In this document: piece by piece, positions 28,142 through 37,203 of the stretch
How positions within the stretch are numbered: position 1 is the stretch's first letter
Layout of the letters: every line of letters starts with the position of its first letter
Assembly: GCA_947452965.1 (NCBI GenBank)
Contig: CANGEW010000002.1
Span: forward strand, 124,001 to 188,000
Reading direction: 5' to 3'
DNA: 64,000 nucleotides
Source of the DNA: Chitinophagaceae bacterium
GTDB taxonomy: Bacteria > Bacteroidota > Bacteroidia > Chitinophagales > Chitinophagaceae
Position numbers and translations under genes: made by a program
Notes under the pieces: model-generated
Seen by the model: only the letters and a program-made list of their open reading frames with translations
Databases searched by the model: none
What the model was told of the DNA's origin: nothing

Positions 28142-29431
28142 ATGAACAAATTAATTTTCAGTTCCGTACTTACGTTGAGTTTCATTGTTGCCCTCACAAG
28201 TTGTAATTTAATTGGGGGAAAGTCTGGTGGTGCATTACCCAATGACGGTCAGTTACATGGCTTATCACCTGCAAAAACGTGGACGCCATCAAGGCCTATA
28301 GGAATGGTTTATATTCCAGCAGGTACCTTTCACATGGGGCCAAGCGATGAAGATATCAGCTATGCGTTTACTGCAAGAAATAGAAGTGTTTCGATAAGTG
28401 GATTTTGGATGGATGCCACAGAGATTACCAATAACGAGTACAGACAATTTACAAAATGGGTAACAGATTCGATTGCTGCTAAACTAATGGGGTATGTTAA
28501 ACAAGGTCAAGATGGCAATGAATATGTAGATTGGGCTAAAGTAAAAACCATAAAATGGAATGATAAAGCAACTACAGAAAAAATTGATGCAATCATCTTA
28601 ACTCCTGATAACAGAATCTTTGGTAAAAAAGAGTTGGATCCTAATAAGATTATTTACCAGTCTGAAGTTTTTGATTATAAATCTGCTGCACAAAATAGAG
28701 ATGCTACCGTTCCTCGTTCTGCATTTATTGTAAAAACGAAAATTCCGGTATATCCTGATTCTTTATGTTGGATTAGAGATTACGCGTATGCATATAATGA
28801 GCCAATGGCTAAGAGTTATTTCGCTCATCCTGCATTTGGAAATTACCCAGTTGTTGGTGTATCCTGGAAGCAAGCCAATGCTTTTTGCGAATGGAGAACG
28901 CATTACTTAAATGCATACTTGGAATCAAAGAAAAGACCAGCAGATCCTGAGTTCAGATTGCCATCTGAAGCACAATGGGAATATGCTGCAAGAGGAGGCC
29001 ATTCACAAGTACAATATCCATGGGGTGGACCATATTTAAGAAATAAAAAGGGTTGTTTGCTAGCAAATTTTAAACCAGGTCGTGGAAACTATGCTGAAGA
29101 TGGCGGTTTATATACTGTTAGGGCTGATGCCTATTGGCCAAATGATTTTGGTTTGTACAATATGGCAGGTAATGTTGCAGAATGGACAAGCTCATTATAT
29201 TATGAAGGATCATACAACTTTCAACATGACTTAAATCCAGATGTACGTTGGAATGCTAAAGATTCAGATCCTCCTAGAATGAAGAGAAAGGTTGTTCGTG
29301 GTGGAAGTTGGAAGGATGTAGCCTACTTCTTACAAACAAGTACGCGTACATATGAGTATCAAGATACTTCTAAATCATACATAGGATTTCGTTGTGTTCA
29401 GGACTTGCCTCCATCTGGAAGACGTAGATAA
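28142..29431 (+). CDS. gldK: Gliding motility / type IX secretion lipoprotein GldK
   Basis: An outer-membrane lipoprotein that with GldN forms the periplasmic ring of the type IX secretion system. I choose ATG 28142 because it starts a lipoprotein signal (LSFIVALTSC with the lipobox cysteine at residue 21), whereas the frame-extending ATG at 28046 would put it internally. The domain is FGE-sulfatase-like: VYIPAGTFHMGPSD, FWMDATEITNNEYRQF, FRLPSEAQWEYAARGG, FGLYNMAGNVAEWTSS, VVRGGSWKD, IGFRCV. It is an enzyme fold used structurally. The gldK-L-M-N order follows without interruption. Confidence 0.95.
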   Translation: MNKLIFSSVLTLSFIVALTSCNLIGGKSGGALPNDGQLHGLSPAKTWTPSRPIGMVYIPAGTFHMGPSDEDISYAFTARNRSVSISGFWMDATEITNNEYRQFTKWVTDSIAAKLMGYVKQGQDGNEYVDWAKVKTIKWNDKATTEKIDAIILTPDNRIFGKKELDPNKIIYQSEVFDYKSAAQNRDATVPRSAFIVKTKIPVYPDSLCWIRDYAYAYNEPMAKSYFAHPAFGNYPVVGVSWKQANAFCEWRTHYLNAYLESKKRPADPEFRLPSEAQWEYAARGGHSQVQYPWGGPYLRNKKGCLLANFKPGRGNYAEDGGLYTVRADAYWPNDFGLYNMAGNVAEWTSSLYYEGSYNFQHDLNPDVRWNAKDSDPPRMKRKVVRGGSWKDVAYFLQTSTRTYEYQDTSKSYIGFRCVQDLPPSGRRR

Positions 29432-29562
29432 TATTACTTTTGACTAAATGATAATTTTAGTTAATTAACATGATTTTCTCATTCCTATATTGAGAAACTT
29501 CACATTTTTTGCAAACTTTATAACCAAATAACAAATAAAAAAAACCTAAAAAACGAAAAAAC

Positions 29563-30312
29563 ATGTCAGTAAAAATTAATCCAAAGACAAGTAAATGGAT
29601 GGATGTCGCAGTTTCAATCGCTGCAGCTATTGTGATTTTTGGTGCCCTTCAAAAGATTCTTCACACACCAATTGCAGATCTTTTCTTAAAAATCGGTTTG
29701 TATACTGAAGCAGCTATATTCTTATTATACGGTATTTTATATATTACTTCACCATTAGAAGATGATCATGGTCATGCGGCTGCTGATGCTTCAAGTCCTT
29801 TAGCGTCTATGGATAAAATGATGAAAGAGGCTGATATTACTCCAGCTAATTTGAAAAAATTAAGTGAAAGTTTCCAAAAATTAGGTACTTCTGTAGCTGG
29901 TATAGCGGACGTTAGTGATGTAGTGAAATCAACTAGTGATTTTGGTGCAAAAACAAAAGAAGCTACTGTTGCTTTAGGAAATATGTCTGCTGCATTTGCA
30001 AGTAGTGCTACTACTATGGGTAGTTTTAACAATGCTGCAGAAAGCGCAAAAGGCTTTCATGAGCAAGTACAAGTATTAACTAAGAACCTAGGGGCATTGA
30101 ATACTATTTACGATTTGGAATTAAAAGAAAGCAACAACCATTTGAAAGCATTGAATAATTTCTATGGAAAATTAGCTGAAGCTAGTAATGCTATGACCAG
30201 TAGTGTTGCTGATGCTACAAAGGTTAAAGAGCAAATTTCAGCTTTGGCTGGTAATTTAAGCAAGTTGAATGCAGTATATGGCAACATGTTGACTGCAATG
30301 CAAGGAAGATAA
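29563..30312 (+). CDS. gldL: Gliding motility / type IX secretion motor protein GldL
   Basis: An inner-membrane component that with GldM forms the proton-driven motor of type IX secretion. The 249 residues begin with two transmembrane helices (about residues 15-32 and 40-58, MDVAVSIAAAIVIFGALQKI and IGLYTEAAIFLLYGILYI). The glutamate within the second helix (TEAAIF) is the conserved charged residue implicated in proton use in this family. A long cytoplasmic coiled segment follows. The spacer to gldK is 131 bp, long enough for its own start signals. Confidence 0.95.
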   Translation: MSVKINPKTSKWMDVAVSIAAAIVIFGALQKILHTPIADLFLKIGLYTEAAIFLLYGILYITSPLEDDHGHAAADASSPLASMDKMMKEADITPANLKKLSESFQKLGTSVAGIADVSDVVKSTSDFGAKTKEATVALGNMSAAFASSATTMGSFNNAAESAKGFHEQVQVLTKNLGALNTIYDLELKESNNHLKALNNFYGKLAEASNAMTSSVADATKVKEQISALAGNLSKLNAVYGNMLTAMQGR

Positions 30313-30377
30313 TTTCTTATTGCACAATAAAAATAATTCCAAACAATATTTATCAAAATAATTAATACTAAATAGTT

Positions 30378-31925
30378 ATGGCTTTACCTAAAGAGCCCAG
30401 GCAGAAGATGATTAACCTGATGTACTTGGTGTTAACAGCATTGTTAGCACTGAATGTATCCTCAGAAATCCTAAACGCCTTTAAGGTGGTAGATAAAAGT
30501 TTGCAGACTTCAAATACTAATATTGCTACTGCAAATAACACATTATATACTTCATTAGAAGCAAAATTGAAAGATCCAATGACTGCTGAGAAAGCAAAAC
30601 CATGGAACGACAAAGCTATGGTTGCAAAAAAGCTTTCTACAGAAATGGATGCTTACATCAATCAATTAAAACAAGATTTAAAAACAGAAGCTGGTGAACA
30701 TGAAGTTGAGGTGGATGGTCAAATGGTCAAACAATTCAAAGAAGATGATTTAGAAGCAGCTACTCGACTTTTTGGAAATGGTGAAGGTGGAAAAAATAAA
30801 GGTCCTGAGTTTAAAGCAAAACTTCAAGAATTTAGAGAAGCGATGCTTGGAATTGACCCTTCTATTGCAAAAGAATTTGAGAGTACTTTTCCGGTTGATG
30901 ATATGAATAAAGCCAAAATCATTGGTCAGGATGGAAAAGAGAAAGATTTTACTACTGCATATTTTCACATGACTCCAACAGTTGCGGCGCTTACTTTATT
31001 GAGTAAATTCCAAAACAATGTGAAAAATGCAGAAAACCAAGTTGTTACTTATTGTCATAATCAAGTTGGTGCTGTAAAAGTTGTGTATGATCAATTTGCT
31101 GCATTAGTTGGACAAAGTTCAAACTATGTGATGCCAGGTGAAGAAATTGAAATCAATGCTGGAGTAGGCGCATATAGTAAGGCAGCACAACCACAAATTT
31201 CAATTGGTGGTGCATCTCGTCCAATAGAAGCAGATGGTAGAGCAACCTATAAGTTTAATGCATCTGGATCAGGTGCAAAATCAGTTCCAGTGAATGTTAC
31301 GTATGTTAAGCCCGACGGAACAAAGGAAACCAAAACTTTCGAGGTAAAATATACGGTAGGAACTCCAGGTGGTGCTTCAGTTGCGCCAGATAAAATGAAT
31401 GTATTTTACATTGGTGTGGATAATCCTATTACAATTGGATCTCCTACAGGTTGGGATAAAACAACCGTATCCATGACAAATGGAACTATAAGCGGACAAG
31501 GGTCTGCAAGAGTTGTTAAGCCAGCCAATGCTCCAGGTCAAAAAGCTGTGATTACAGTGATGGCCGATAAAAAGCCAAGTTCTTTTGAATTTAGGTTGAA
31601 AAGAATACCTGATCCTGTATTTAAAGTTGGTTCTGGAAGAGCTAGAGTACCTTCAGTTGAATTCAAAGGTCAAACAAATTGCAGAGCAGAATTAGAGAAT
31701 TTTGATTTTGAATTACGCTATACAATTATTGGTGCAACTGTTTATTTTTCTGGAGCCGGTTTCCCAAATGTTAAGCAAGTTCAAATCAACAGCAGTAGTT
31801 TAGCGCCATTGGCTTCATTAATGAGTCAAGCAGGCCCTGGAACTTCAGTTACTTTTGATAATATCAAAGTACAAGGACCAGACGGACAAAGAACAATAGA
31901 TGGAAAATCTATTACTTTATACTAA
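30378..31925 (+). CDS. gldM: Gliding motility / type IX secretion protein GldM
   Basis: The periplasm-spanning partner of GldL. The start MALPKEPRQKMINLMYLVLT, with one transmembrane helix to about residue 36 (LTALLALNVSSEIL), is diagnostic. The 515 residues contain the periplasmic domains that link the inner-membrane motor to the GldK/GldN ring; the last part (FKVGSGRARVPSVEFKGQTN) is well conserved. It lies 65 bp after gldL and is followed by gldN, completing the core operon. Confidence 0.96.
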   Translation: MALPKEPRQKMINLMYLVLTALLALNVSSEILNAFKVVDKSLQTSNTNIATANNTLYTSLEAKLKDPMTAEKAKPWNDKAMVAKKLSTEMDAYINQLKQDLKTEAGEHEVEVDGQMVKQFKEDDLEAATRLFGNGEGGKNKGPEFKAKLQEFREAMLGIDPSIAKEFESTFPVDDMNKAKIIGQDGKEKDFTTAYFHMTPTVAALTLLSKFQNNVKNAENQVVTYCHNQVGAVKVVYDQFAALVGQSSNYVMPGEEIEINAGVGAYSKAAQPQISIGGASRPIEADGRATYKFNASGSGAKSVPVNVTYVKPDGTKETKTFEVKYTVGTPGGASVAPDKMNVFYIGVDNPITIGSPTGWDKTTVSMTNGTISGQGSARVVKPANAPGQKAVITVMADKKPSSFEFRLKRIPDPVFKVGSGRARVPSVEFKGQTNCRAELENFDFELRYTIIGATVYFSGAGFPNVKQVQINSSSLAPLASLMSQAGPGTSVTFDNIKVQGPDGQRTIDGKSITLY

Positions 31926-31988
31926 CAAAACCATCAGGATAAATATATTTTTATCTTTCGATAATAACGTATAAGTAAATAAAAACAC

Positions 31989-33023
31989 ATGAAATTCAGT
32001 AATTGCAAGTATCTATTTTTGATTTTTTCTTTTCTAGTTTGCACTAATGTTGTATTTGCTCAAAAAGCAAAAAAATCAACCAAAAGAACTACAAAAGCCA
32101 AAACAAAAACCAATGTTCAGACAAGTATGCCAACAGCTGACACTACTGTAAATGTAGTGCCTCCTCCTGCTGTAGTAGACACACCTGTAACAGCTAAAAG
32201 TCCTGCTAATGACAGTATTCCTGTTAAAGTAGTCAAAAAATCATTAAGACTCGATGCCGCAGTTGACAATAGTTTGCAATCAGATAAGGCTCCACTAGCA
32301 TATGAACACTTAAGATTTGATGATGCTCTTTATCGTCAAAAGCTAATGAGAGAGATTGATTGTAGGGAAAAAGTAAATCACACTTTCATGTATAAAGCTG
32401 ATGAGGATAATGGTAATCAGCAGTTTATTTCCATTTTATTGAAAGCTATTGCTGATAGTACTGTCACTGCTTTTTCTGACGAACGATTTACTACACCCAT
32501 GACTAAGGCGGAAGTTGCTAAGAATGTTGCTGGTGAAGAAATGGAAATCAAGCATTATGACAGTTTAGGGCAGGTTGATGGAGTTACAAAAAAACGTAAT
32601 GATATCAATTTGGATTCCTTTTACAGATTTCACATAAAAGAAGAAGTTGTTTTCGATAAAGAAAGTTCAAGATTATTTTGGAGAATCATTGGAATTGCAC
32701 CTGTTAAAAATATTATAACCTCTGGTGGGGTTGATTTGGGACCCTCTGAATTATTTTGGGTGTATTATCCAGACATGAGGCCAATCTTCTCAAAATATGA
32801 GGTGTACAATGGTAAAAATTTCTCAAATAGGATGACATGGGATGAACTCTTTGAAAGCAGAATGTTTTCAGGAAGAATTATCAAAACCTCTTATGAAAAT
32901 CCAAATGATGCTTTGATCGTTAATTATCCTGGATATAAGGAAAATCCACTTCTCCAATTGTTTGAAGGCGAGCAAGTGAAAGAAAGAATACACGACTACG
33001 AACAAGATGTTTGGGCGTATTAA
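31989..33023 (+). CDS. gldN: Gliding motility / type IX secretion protein GldN
   Basis: A periplasmic partner of GldK in the type IX secretion ring. A signal peptide (CKYLFLIFSFLVCTNVVFAQ) is followed by a low-complexity Lys/Thr/Pro linker to about residue 90. The conserved domain then reads YRQKLMREIDCREKVNHTF, SRLFWRIIGIAPVK and LFWVYYPDMRPIFSKYEVYN. The 344 residues fit GldN with a long linker. The terminator at 33050-33076 closes the operon. Confidence 0.94.
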   Translation: MKFSNCKYLFLIFSFLVCTNVVFAQKAKKSTKRTTKAKTKTNVQTSMPTADTTVNVVPPPAVVDTPVTAKSPANDSIPVKVVKKSLRLDAAVDNSLQSDKAPLAYEHLRFDDALYRQKLMREIDCREKVNHTFMYKADEDNGNQQFISILLKAIADSTVTAFSDERFTTPMTKAEVAKNVAGEEMEIKHYDSLGQVDGVTKKRNDINLDSFYRFHIKEEVVFDKESSRLFWRIIGIAPVKNIITSGGVDLGPSELFWVYYPDMRPIFSKYEVYNGKNFSNRMTWDELFESRMFSGRIIKTSYENPNDALIVNYPGYKENPLLQLFEGEQVKERIHDYEQDVWAY

Positions 33024-33049
33024 TCATCTTTACAACTTATAAAATTAAG

Positions 33050-33076
33050 GGAGCAGTCATAAACTGCTCCTTTTTT
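33050..33076 (+). terminator. Rho-independent terminator of the gldKLMN operon
   Basis: Stem GGAGCAGT (33050-33057) and ACTGCTCC (33063-33070), loop of five bases, followed by six T. It lies 27 bp after the gldN stop. Confidence 0.88.
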
Positions 33077-33102
33077 ATTTTATCATAATATGATTGCTAT
33101 TT

Positions 33103-33134
33103 TTTGGTAAATATTTTACAAAGTATTATCTTTG
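33103..33134 (+). promoter_or_regulatory. Predicted rpsP promoter (TTTG ... TATCTTTG)
   Basis: TTTG at 33103-33106 is followed after 20 bp by TATCTTTG at 33127-33134. This is a full match to the Bacteroidota -33/-7 pattern, located 60 bp upstream of the rpsP ATG. Confidence 0.65.
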
Positions 33135-33193
33135 TTCTCCTTTTTTAAAAGGATAAACCCTATTGTTCACAACCAAGAAAATTTCTATTTTTT

Positions 33194-33685
33194 ATGGCTG
33201 TTAAAATGAGACTTCAAAGACATGGTTCAAAAAAGAGACCATTCTATTTCATTGTTATCGCAGATGCACGTAGTCCTCGCGATGGTAAATTCATTCAAAA
33301 ACTAGGTACTTACAATCCTTTAACGGTTCCTGCAACCATTCAGGTAGATCGTCAAAAAGCGTTGGATTGGCTTCAGAAAGGTGCTCAACCCACCGATACT
33401 GTTCGTCGTATCCTTTCTTTTAAAGGAGTTTTGTATCTAAAGCACTTGCTTCGTGGAGTTAGCTTAGGCTTATTTGACGAATCTGCTGCAATGGAAAAGT
33501 TTACTAAATGGAACGCTGAACATGATGCACAAGTTGCAAAACGTCAAAGCACCAATAGAAAAGCACGTTTGGATCGCAGTGTACCTGTAGTAAAGAAAGT
33601 AGAAGCTCCAATCACAGAAGCTGAGGTTTCTGCAGATGCGGATGCTCCTACTGAATCAACAGAAGAAGCTAAAACAGAAGAATAA
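33194..33685 (+). CDS. rpsP: 30S ribosomal protein S16
   Basis: A small-subunit ribosomal protein. The start [31 protein letters not shown] and KLGTYNPL are the S16 signature. At 163 residues it is about twice the usual 80-90. The extra C-terminal half (after ~residue 95) is Lys/Ala/Glu-rich and ends in an acidic tail ([21 protein letters not shown]), an extension normal for this phylum. It has its own promoter and terminator and is a single-gene unit between gldN and nuoA. Confidence 0.96.
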   Translation: MAVKMRLQRHGSKKRPFYFIVIADARSPRDGKFIQKLGTYNPLTVPATIQVDRQKALDWLQKGAQPTDTVRRILSFKGVLYLKHLLRGVSLGLFDESAAMEKFTKWNAEHDAQVAKRQSTNRKARLDRSVPVVKKVEAPITEAEVSADADAPTESTEEAKTEE

Positions 33686-33708
33686 TATCTCTGTACCATT
33701 AACTCTTT

Positions 33709-33738
33709 AAGCCGTCTTGTTAAAAGACGGCTTTTTTG
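33709..33738 (+). terminator. Rho-independent terminator of rpsP
   Basis: Stem AAGCCGTCTT (33709-33718) with AAGACGGCTT (33724-33733), loop of five bases and a T run to 33737. Confidence 0.88.
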
Positions 33739-33781
33739 TTTAATTTATCAAAATCATGATTGAATATTAAACAAGCTATCT

Positions 33782-33789
33782 TATTTTTG
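33782..33789 (+). promoter_or_regulatory. Likely -7 element of the nuo operon promoter (TATTTTTG)
   Basis: It matches TAnnTTTG and ends 24 bp before the ATG at 33814. Because it lies inside the longer TTG-started frame, it argues for the ATG as the true nuoA start. No perfect -33 box is seen. Confidence 0.45.
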
Positions 33790-33813
33790 CAAGGCAAAAT
33801 TATTCAACCAAAT

Positions 33814-34206
33814 ATGCCCATTTCTCTACTTCAGGCACAAGTCAATTCAGCTTCCAATTATCTGCCTATTGTTATCCAAATTCTATTCGCATTGGGACTT
33901 GTATTTACTATCATTTGGGGATCAAATTTATTGGGACCTAAGAGAGTAACTTCCGACAAACTACAAAATTTTGAAAGCGGTATTGAAATAAAAGGAAACG
34001 CCAGGCAACCGATGGCAATTAAATATTTTTTGATTGCGATTTTATTTGTGTTGTTTGATGTGGAAGTTATTTTCTTTTATCCTTATGCCGTAAACTTTCG
34101 CGATTTAGGTTGGGATGGTTTTATTGCAGTTATATTATTTGTTGCATCCTTCTTAGCAGGATTTATTTATATTTTTAAGAAAGGTGCCATGAAGTGGGAA
34201 GAATAA
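33814..34206 (+). CDS. nuoA: NADH-quinone oxidoreductase subunit A
   Basis: A membrane subunit of respiratory complex I. I place the start at ATG 33814 (MPISLLQAQVNS, 130 residues); the in-frame TTG at 33760 would add 18 residues that cover the predicted promoter. Three transmembrane helices are visible (~18-36, ~64-84, ~97-117). Between the first two is the conserved loop with FESGIEIKGNARQPMAIKYFLIAILFVLFDVEVIFFYP, of which FDVEVIFFYP is diagnostic. It is the first gene of a long nuo operon. Confidence 0.93.
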   Translation: MPISLLQAQVNSASNYLPIVIQILFALGLVFTIIWGSNLLGPKRVTSDKLQNFESGIEIKGNARQPMAIKYFLIAILFVLFDVEVIFFYPYAVNFRDLGWDGFIAVILFVASFLAGFIYIFKKGAMKWEE

Positions 34207-34253
34207 GAATTTATTAATAATCATTGAGCAATAACATAAACAAAGAACAAAAC

Positions 34254-34817
34254 ATGTCTCGTCCAGTACAATATAATAATACAGTAAAATTTCAGGGGAT
34301 ACCTGAAGGATATATGGGCGAGGGATTTATGGCTACCAATTTTGAAAAAGTAGTTAGTCTTGCTCGAAAAAACTCTATTTGGCCTTTACCATTTGCAACT
34401 AGCTGCTGCGGTATTGAATTCATGGCTACCATGGCGAGTCACTATGATTTAGCGCGTTTCGGTTCAGAACGTGTAGGTTTTTCTCCAAGACAATGTGATT
34501 TATTAATGGTAATGGGAACCATTGCAAAAAAAATGGGGCCCGTATTAAAGCAAGTATATCTTCAAATGGCTGAACCTCGTTGGGTAATTGCTGTTGGTGC
34601 TTGTGCCAGTAGTGGAGGAATTTTTGATACGTATTCCGTTTTACAAGGAATAGACCAGGTAATACCTGTAGATGTATATGTGCCTGGTTGTCCTCCCAGA
34701 CCAGAAGCAATTTTAGACGGCTTTATGAAAATACAGGAATTAGTGAATGCTGAAGGGCTTAGAAGAAGACATAGTGATCAATACAAGGAGTTGTTGGGGA
34801 GTTATGGAATTCAGTAG
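34254..34817 (+). CDS. nuoB: NADH-quinone oxidoreductase subunit B
   Basis: Carries iron-sulfur cluster N2, the last cluster before quinone. The cluster cysteines are visible in TSCCGIEFMA, GACASSGGIF and VPGCPPRPEA. The ATG at 34254 (MSRPVQYNN) is preferred; the TTG at 34224 would add ten polar residues. About 187 residues, as expected. It follows nuoA by 47 bp. Confidence 0.95.
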   Translation: MSRPVQYNNTVKFQGIPEGYMGEGFMATNFEKVVSLARKNSIWPLPFATSCCGIEFMATMASHYDLARFGSERVGFSPRQCDLLMVMGTIAKKMGPVLKQVYLQMAEPRWVIAVGACASSGGIFDTYSVLQGIDQVIPVDVYVPGCPPRPEAILDGFMKIQELVNAEGLRRRHSDQYKELLGSYGIQ

Positions 34818-34839
34818 CAGAGAATAAAACTATTAAATC

Positions 34840-34863
34840 AAAATTCAAAACATTTTGAATTTT
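34840..34863. repeat. Inverted repeat in the nuoB-nuoC spacer
   Basis: AAAATTCAAAA and TTTTGAATTTT form a perfect 11-bp inverted repeat with 2 bp between. Related text (TTTTGAATT or TTTTGACTT) appears in front of nuoE, nuoG and nuoI and near 58650. Confidence 0.5.
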
Positions 34864-34881
34864 ACATTTTGAATTAATAAA

Positions 34882-35385
34882 ATGTTGACAAACGAAATCA
34901 TAAAAAAAAAATTAACTGAAAAATTTGGTAATCAAATTACTGATTGGCAAGAGCCTTACGGCATGCTTACTTTTACGGCACCTAAAGAATTGAATTTGAA
35001 AGTAATGCAATATCTGTATGATGAGGAAGAGTTGAAGTTTACTTTTTTAACCGATTTACAAGCCGTTCACTATCCTGATAATAACGGGGCAGAGCTTGCG
35101 GTAGTGTATCATATGCATAACTGGAAAGAGAATGTTCGCATTCGGTTTAAGGTATTTACAGATATTCAGCAACCAGACGTATTTAGTGCAACGGCATTGT
35201 TTCAGTCAGCGAACTTTATGGAAAGAGAGACCTATGATTTTTATGGTGTAAATTTTGTGGGACATCCTAATTTGAAAAGGATATTGAATGTGGATGAAAT
35301 GGATTACTTTCCAATGAGAAAAGAATTTCCATTAGAAGATCAAACAAGAATCGATAAAGATGACGAGATGTTTGGAAGGGGATAA
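34882..35385 (+). CDS. nuoC: NADH-quinone oxidoreductase subunit C
   Basis: The 30-kDa peripheral-arm subunit of complex I, here separate from NuoD. The 167 residues contain LTDLQAVHYPD, VVYHMHNWKENVRIRFKV and the C-terminal signature ERETYDFYGVNFVGHPNLKR, followed by PMRKEFPL. It starts at ATG 34882, 64 bp after nuoB, across a spacer with an inverted repeat. Confidence 0.94.
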   Translation: MLTNEIIKKKLTEKFGNQITDWQEPYGMLTFTAPKELNLKVMQYLYDEEELKFTFLTDLQAVHYPDNNGAELAVVYHMHNWKENVRIRFKVFTDIQQPDVFSATALFQSANFMERETYDFYGVNFVGHPNLKRILNVDEMDYFPMRKEFPLEDQTRIDKDDEMFGRG

Positions 35386-35418
35386 AAAATTAATGATAAT
35401 AATAGATTACAAATAAAG

Positions 35419-36648
35419 ATGAGCGATCACATATTATTGCCTGAGGGAAGTATTGAAAAACAAACAACAACGTTGAATTTGGGGCCTACCCATCCTGCAA
35501 CACATGGAGTTTTTCAAAACATTTTGGAGTTGGATGGCGAGCGCATCATGAAAGCCACTTCTACAGTAGGCTATATTCACAGAGCCTTTGAAAAAATTGC
35601 AGAGAGAAGACCATTATATCAAATCACGCCACTTACTGACAGACTTAATTATTGTTCATCTCCCATCAACAATATGGGCTGGCATCTTACTTGTGAAAAG
35701 TTATTAGGTGTAACTACTCCCAAGCGTGTTGATTATTTACGGGTTATCATCATGGAGTTGGCAAGGATTTCAGATCATTTGATTTGTAATTCTATTGTAG
35801 GGGTAGATAGTGGTGCCTATTCGGGCTTTTTATATGTAATGCAATTCAGGGAGTTGATTTATGAAATATATGAAGAGGTTTGTGGATCCAGACTAACGAC
35901 TAACATTGGACGAATAGGAGGGTTTGAAAGAAACTTTACCAACGCTGCGTTTGAGAAGTTAGAAAAGTTCTTAGATGAAAAAAGCGGTTATCCGGCACAG
36001 TTAAAAGAATTTGAAAATCTTTTTACTCGTAATAGAATTTTCATGGAACGTACCATTGGTTGCGGGCCGATCTCTGCTGAACGCGCGATGAATTATGGGT
36101 TTACAGGACCTAATCTTCGTGCAGCTGGTGTGGATTATGATGTAAGAGTACACTCTCCTTACAGCAGCTATCAGGATTTTGATTTCACAGTTCCAGTAGG
36201 TACTACAGGAGATTGTTATGATCGTTTTTTGGTGCGTAATGAAGAAATGTGGCAAAGCTTACACATTATCAAACAAGCCTATCAAAAGGTGCAAGAATTT
36301 AAAGGAGCGGATGCAGATATTTATCATGCGGATGTTCCGGCATATTATCTTCCAGAAAAGAAAGATGTTTATACTAAAATGGAAGCATTGATTTACCATT
36401 TCAAGATTATCATGGGTGAATCAACCATGCCAGCAGGCGAAGTATATCATTCTGTTGAAGGGGCAAATGGAGAATTAGGCTTCTATCTTATTAGTGATGG
36501 AGGGCGAACACCTTACAGGTTGCATTTCCGTCGTCCTTGTTTTATTTATTATCAGGCTTATCCTGAATTAATTAAGGATGGAATGCTGAGTGATGCGGTG
36601 ATAACTATGAGTAGTTTGAATTTGATAGCTGGTGAATTAGATGCGTAG
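35419..36648 (+). CDS. nuoD: NADH-quinone oxidoreductase subunit D
   Basis: The 49-kDa subunit that forms the quinone site with NuoB. The 409 residues include NLGPTHPATHGVFQ (the conserved quinone-binding His), GYIHRAFEKIAERRPLYQ, DRLNYCSSPINNMG, IGRIGGFER and the ending SLNLIAGELDA, homologous to the hydrogenase large-subunit fold. It follows nuoC by 33 bp. Confidence 0.96.
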   Translation: MSDHILLPEGSIEKQTTTLNLGPTHPATHGVFQNILELDGERIMKATSTVGYIHRAFEKIAERRPLYQITPLTDRLNYCSSPINNMGWHLTCEKLLGVTTPKRVDYLRVIIMELARISDHLICNSIVGVDSGAYSGFLYVMQFRELIYEIYEEVCGSRLTTNIGRIGGFERNFTNAAFEKLEKFLDEKSGYPAQLKEFENLFTRNRIFMERTIGCGPISAERAMNYGFTGPNLRAAGVDYDVRVHSPYSSYQDFDFTVPVGTTGDCYDRFLVRNEEMWQSLHIIKQAYQKVQEFKGADADIYHADVPAYYLPEKKDVYTKMEALIYHFKIIMGESTMPAGEVYHSVEGANGELGFYLISDGGRTPYRLHFRRPCFIYYQAYPELIKDGMLSDAVITMSSLNLIAGELDA

Positions 36649-36707
36649 TGAAAAGTAGAAAATGAACTACTTTAATTTTTGAGTTTTAATTTTTTGAATT
36701 ATTCAAA

Positions 36708-37199
36708 ATGATACAGTTTAACAATACAGATTTGGCTAAGGTGCAAGAAATGATTTCTCGCTATCCCGAGGGGAAACAAAAGAGTGCATTGTTGCCAGTG
36801 CTTCACTTGGCTCAAGTGACCTTTGGAGGCTGGTTAGACGTGCCAGTGATGGATTATGTGGCATCCTTATTAAAGATTGAACCAATAGAAGTGTATGAAG
36901 TAGCCAGTTTTTACAGCATGTTTAATTTAAAACCTGTTGGCAAACATGTTTTTGAAGTATGTCAAACGGGCCCATGCATGTTGAATGGTAGTGATCAAAT
37001 TATAGATTATATAAAACAAAAATTAAACATCGGGGTTGGACAAACAACAGCTGATGGAATGTTTACGTTAAAAACTGTTGAATGTTTGGGGGCATGCGGA
37101 TATGCACCGATGATGCAGTTTGGGAAAACTTATAGAGAGCATTTAACCAAAGATAAAGTGGACGCGATTATTGAAGAGTGCAGAGCAAAAGCGAATTAA
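36708..37199 (+). CDS. nuoE: NADH-quinone oxidoreductase subunit E
   Basis: The 24-kDa subunit with a thioredoxin-like 2Fe-2S domain. The cluster ligands are seen in CQTGPCMLNGS (first pair) and CLGACGYAPM (second pair). The N-terminal helices read ISRYPEGKQKSALLPVLHLAQ. The 163-residue length is usual. It ends 4 bp before the nuoF ATG, so translation is likely coupled. Confidence 0.95.
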   Translation: MIQFNNTDLAKVQEMISRYPEGKQKSALLPVLHLAQVTFGGWLDVPVMDYVASLLKIEPIEVYEVASFYSMFNLKPVGKHVFEVCQTGPCMLNGSDQIIDYIKQKLNIGVGQTTADGMFTLKTVECLGACGYAPMMQFGKTYREHLTKDKVDAIIEECRAKAN

Positions 37200-37203
37200 T
37201 ATC

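Noticed and set aside
33480-33685. The long acidic tail of ribosomal protein S16 as a possible fusion or frameshift.
   Set aside because: Extended S16 tails are usual in this phylum and the frame ends cleanly before a strong terminator.
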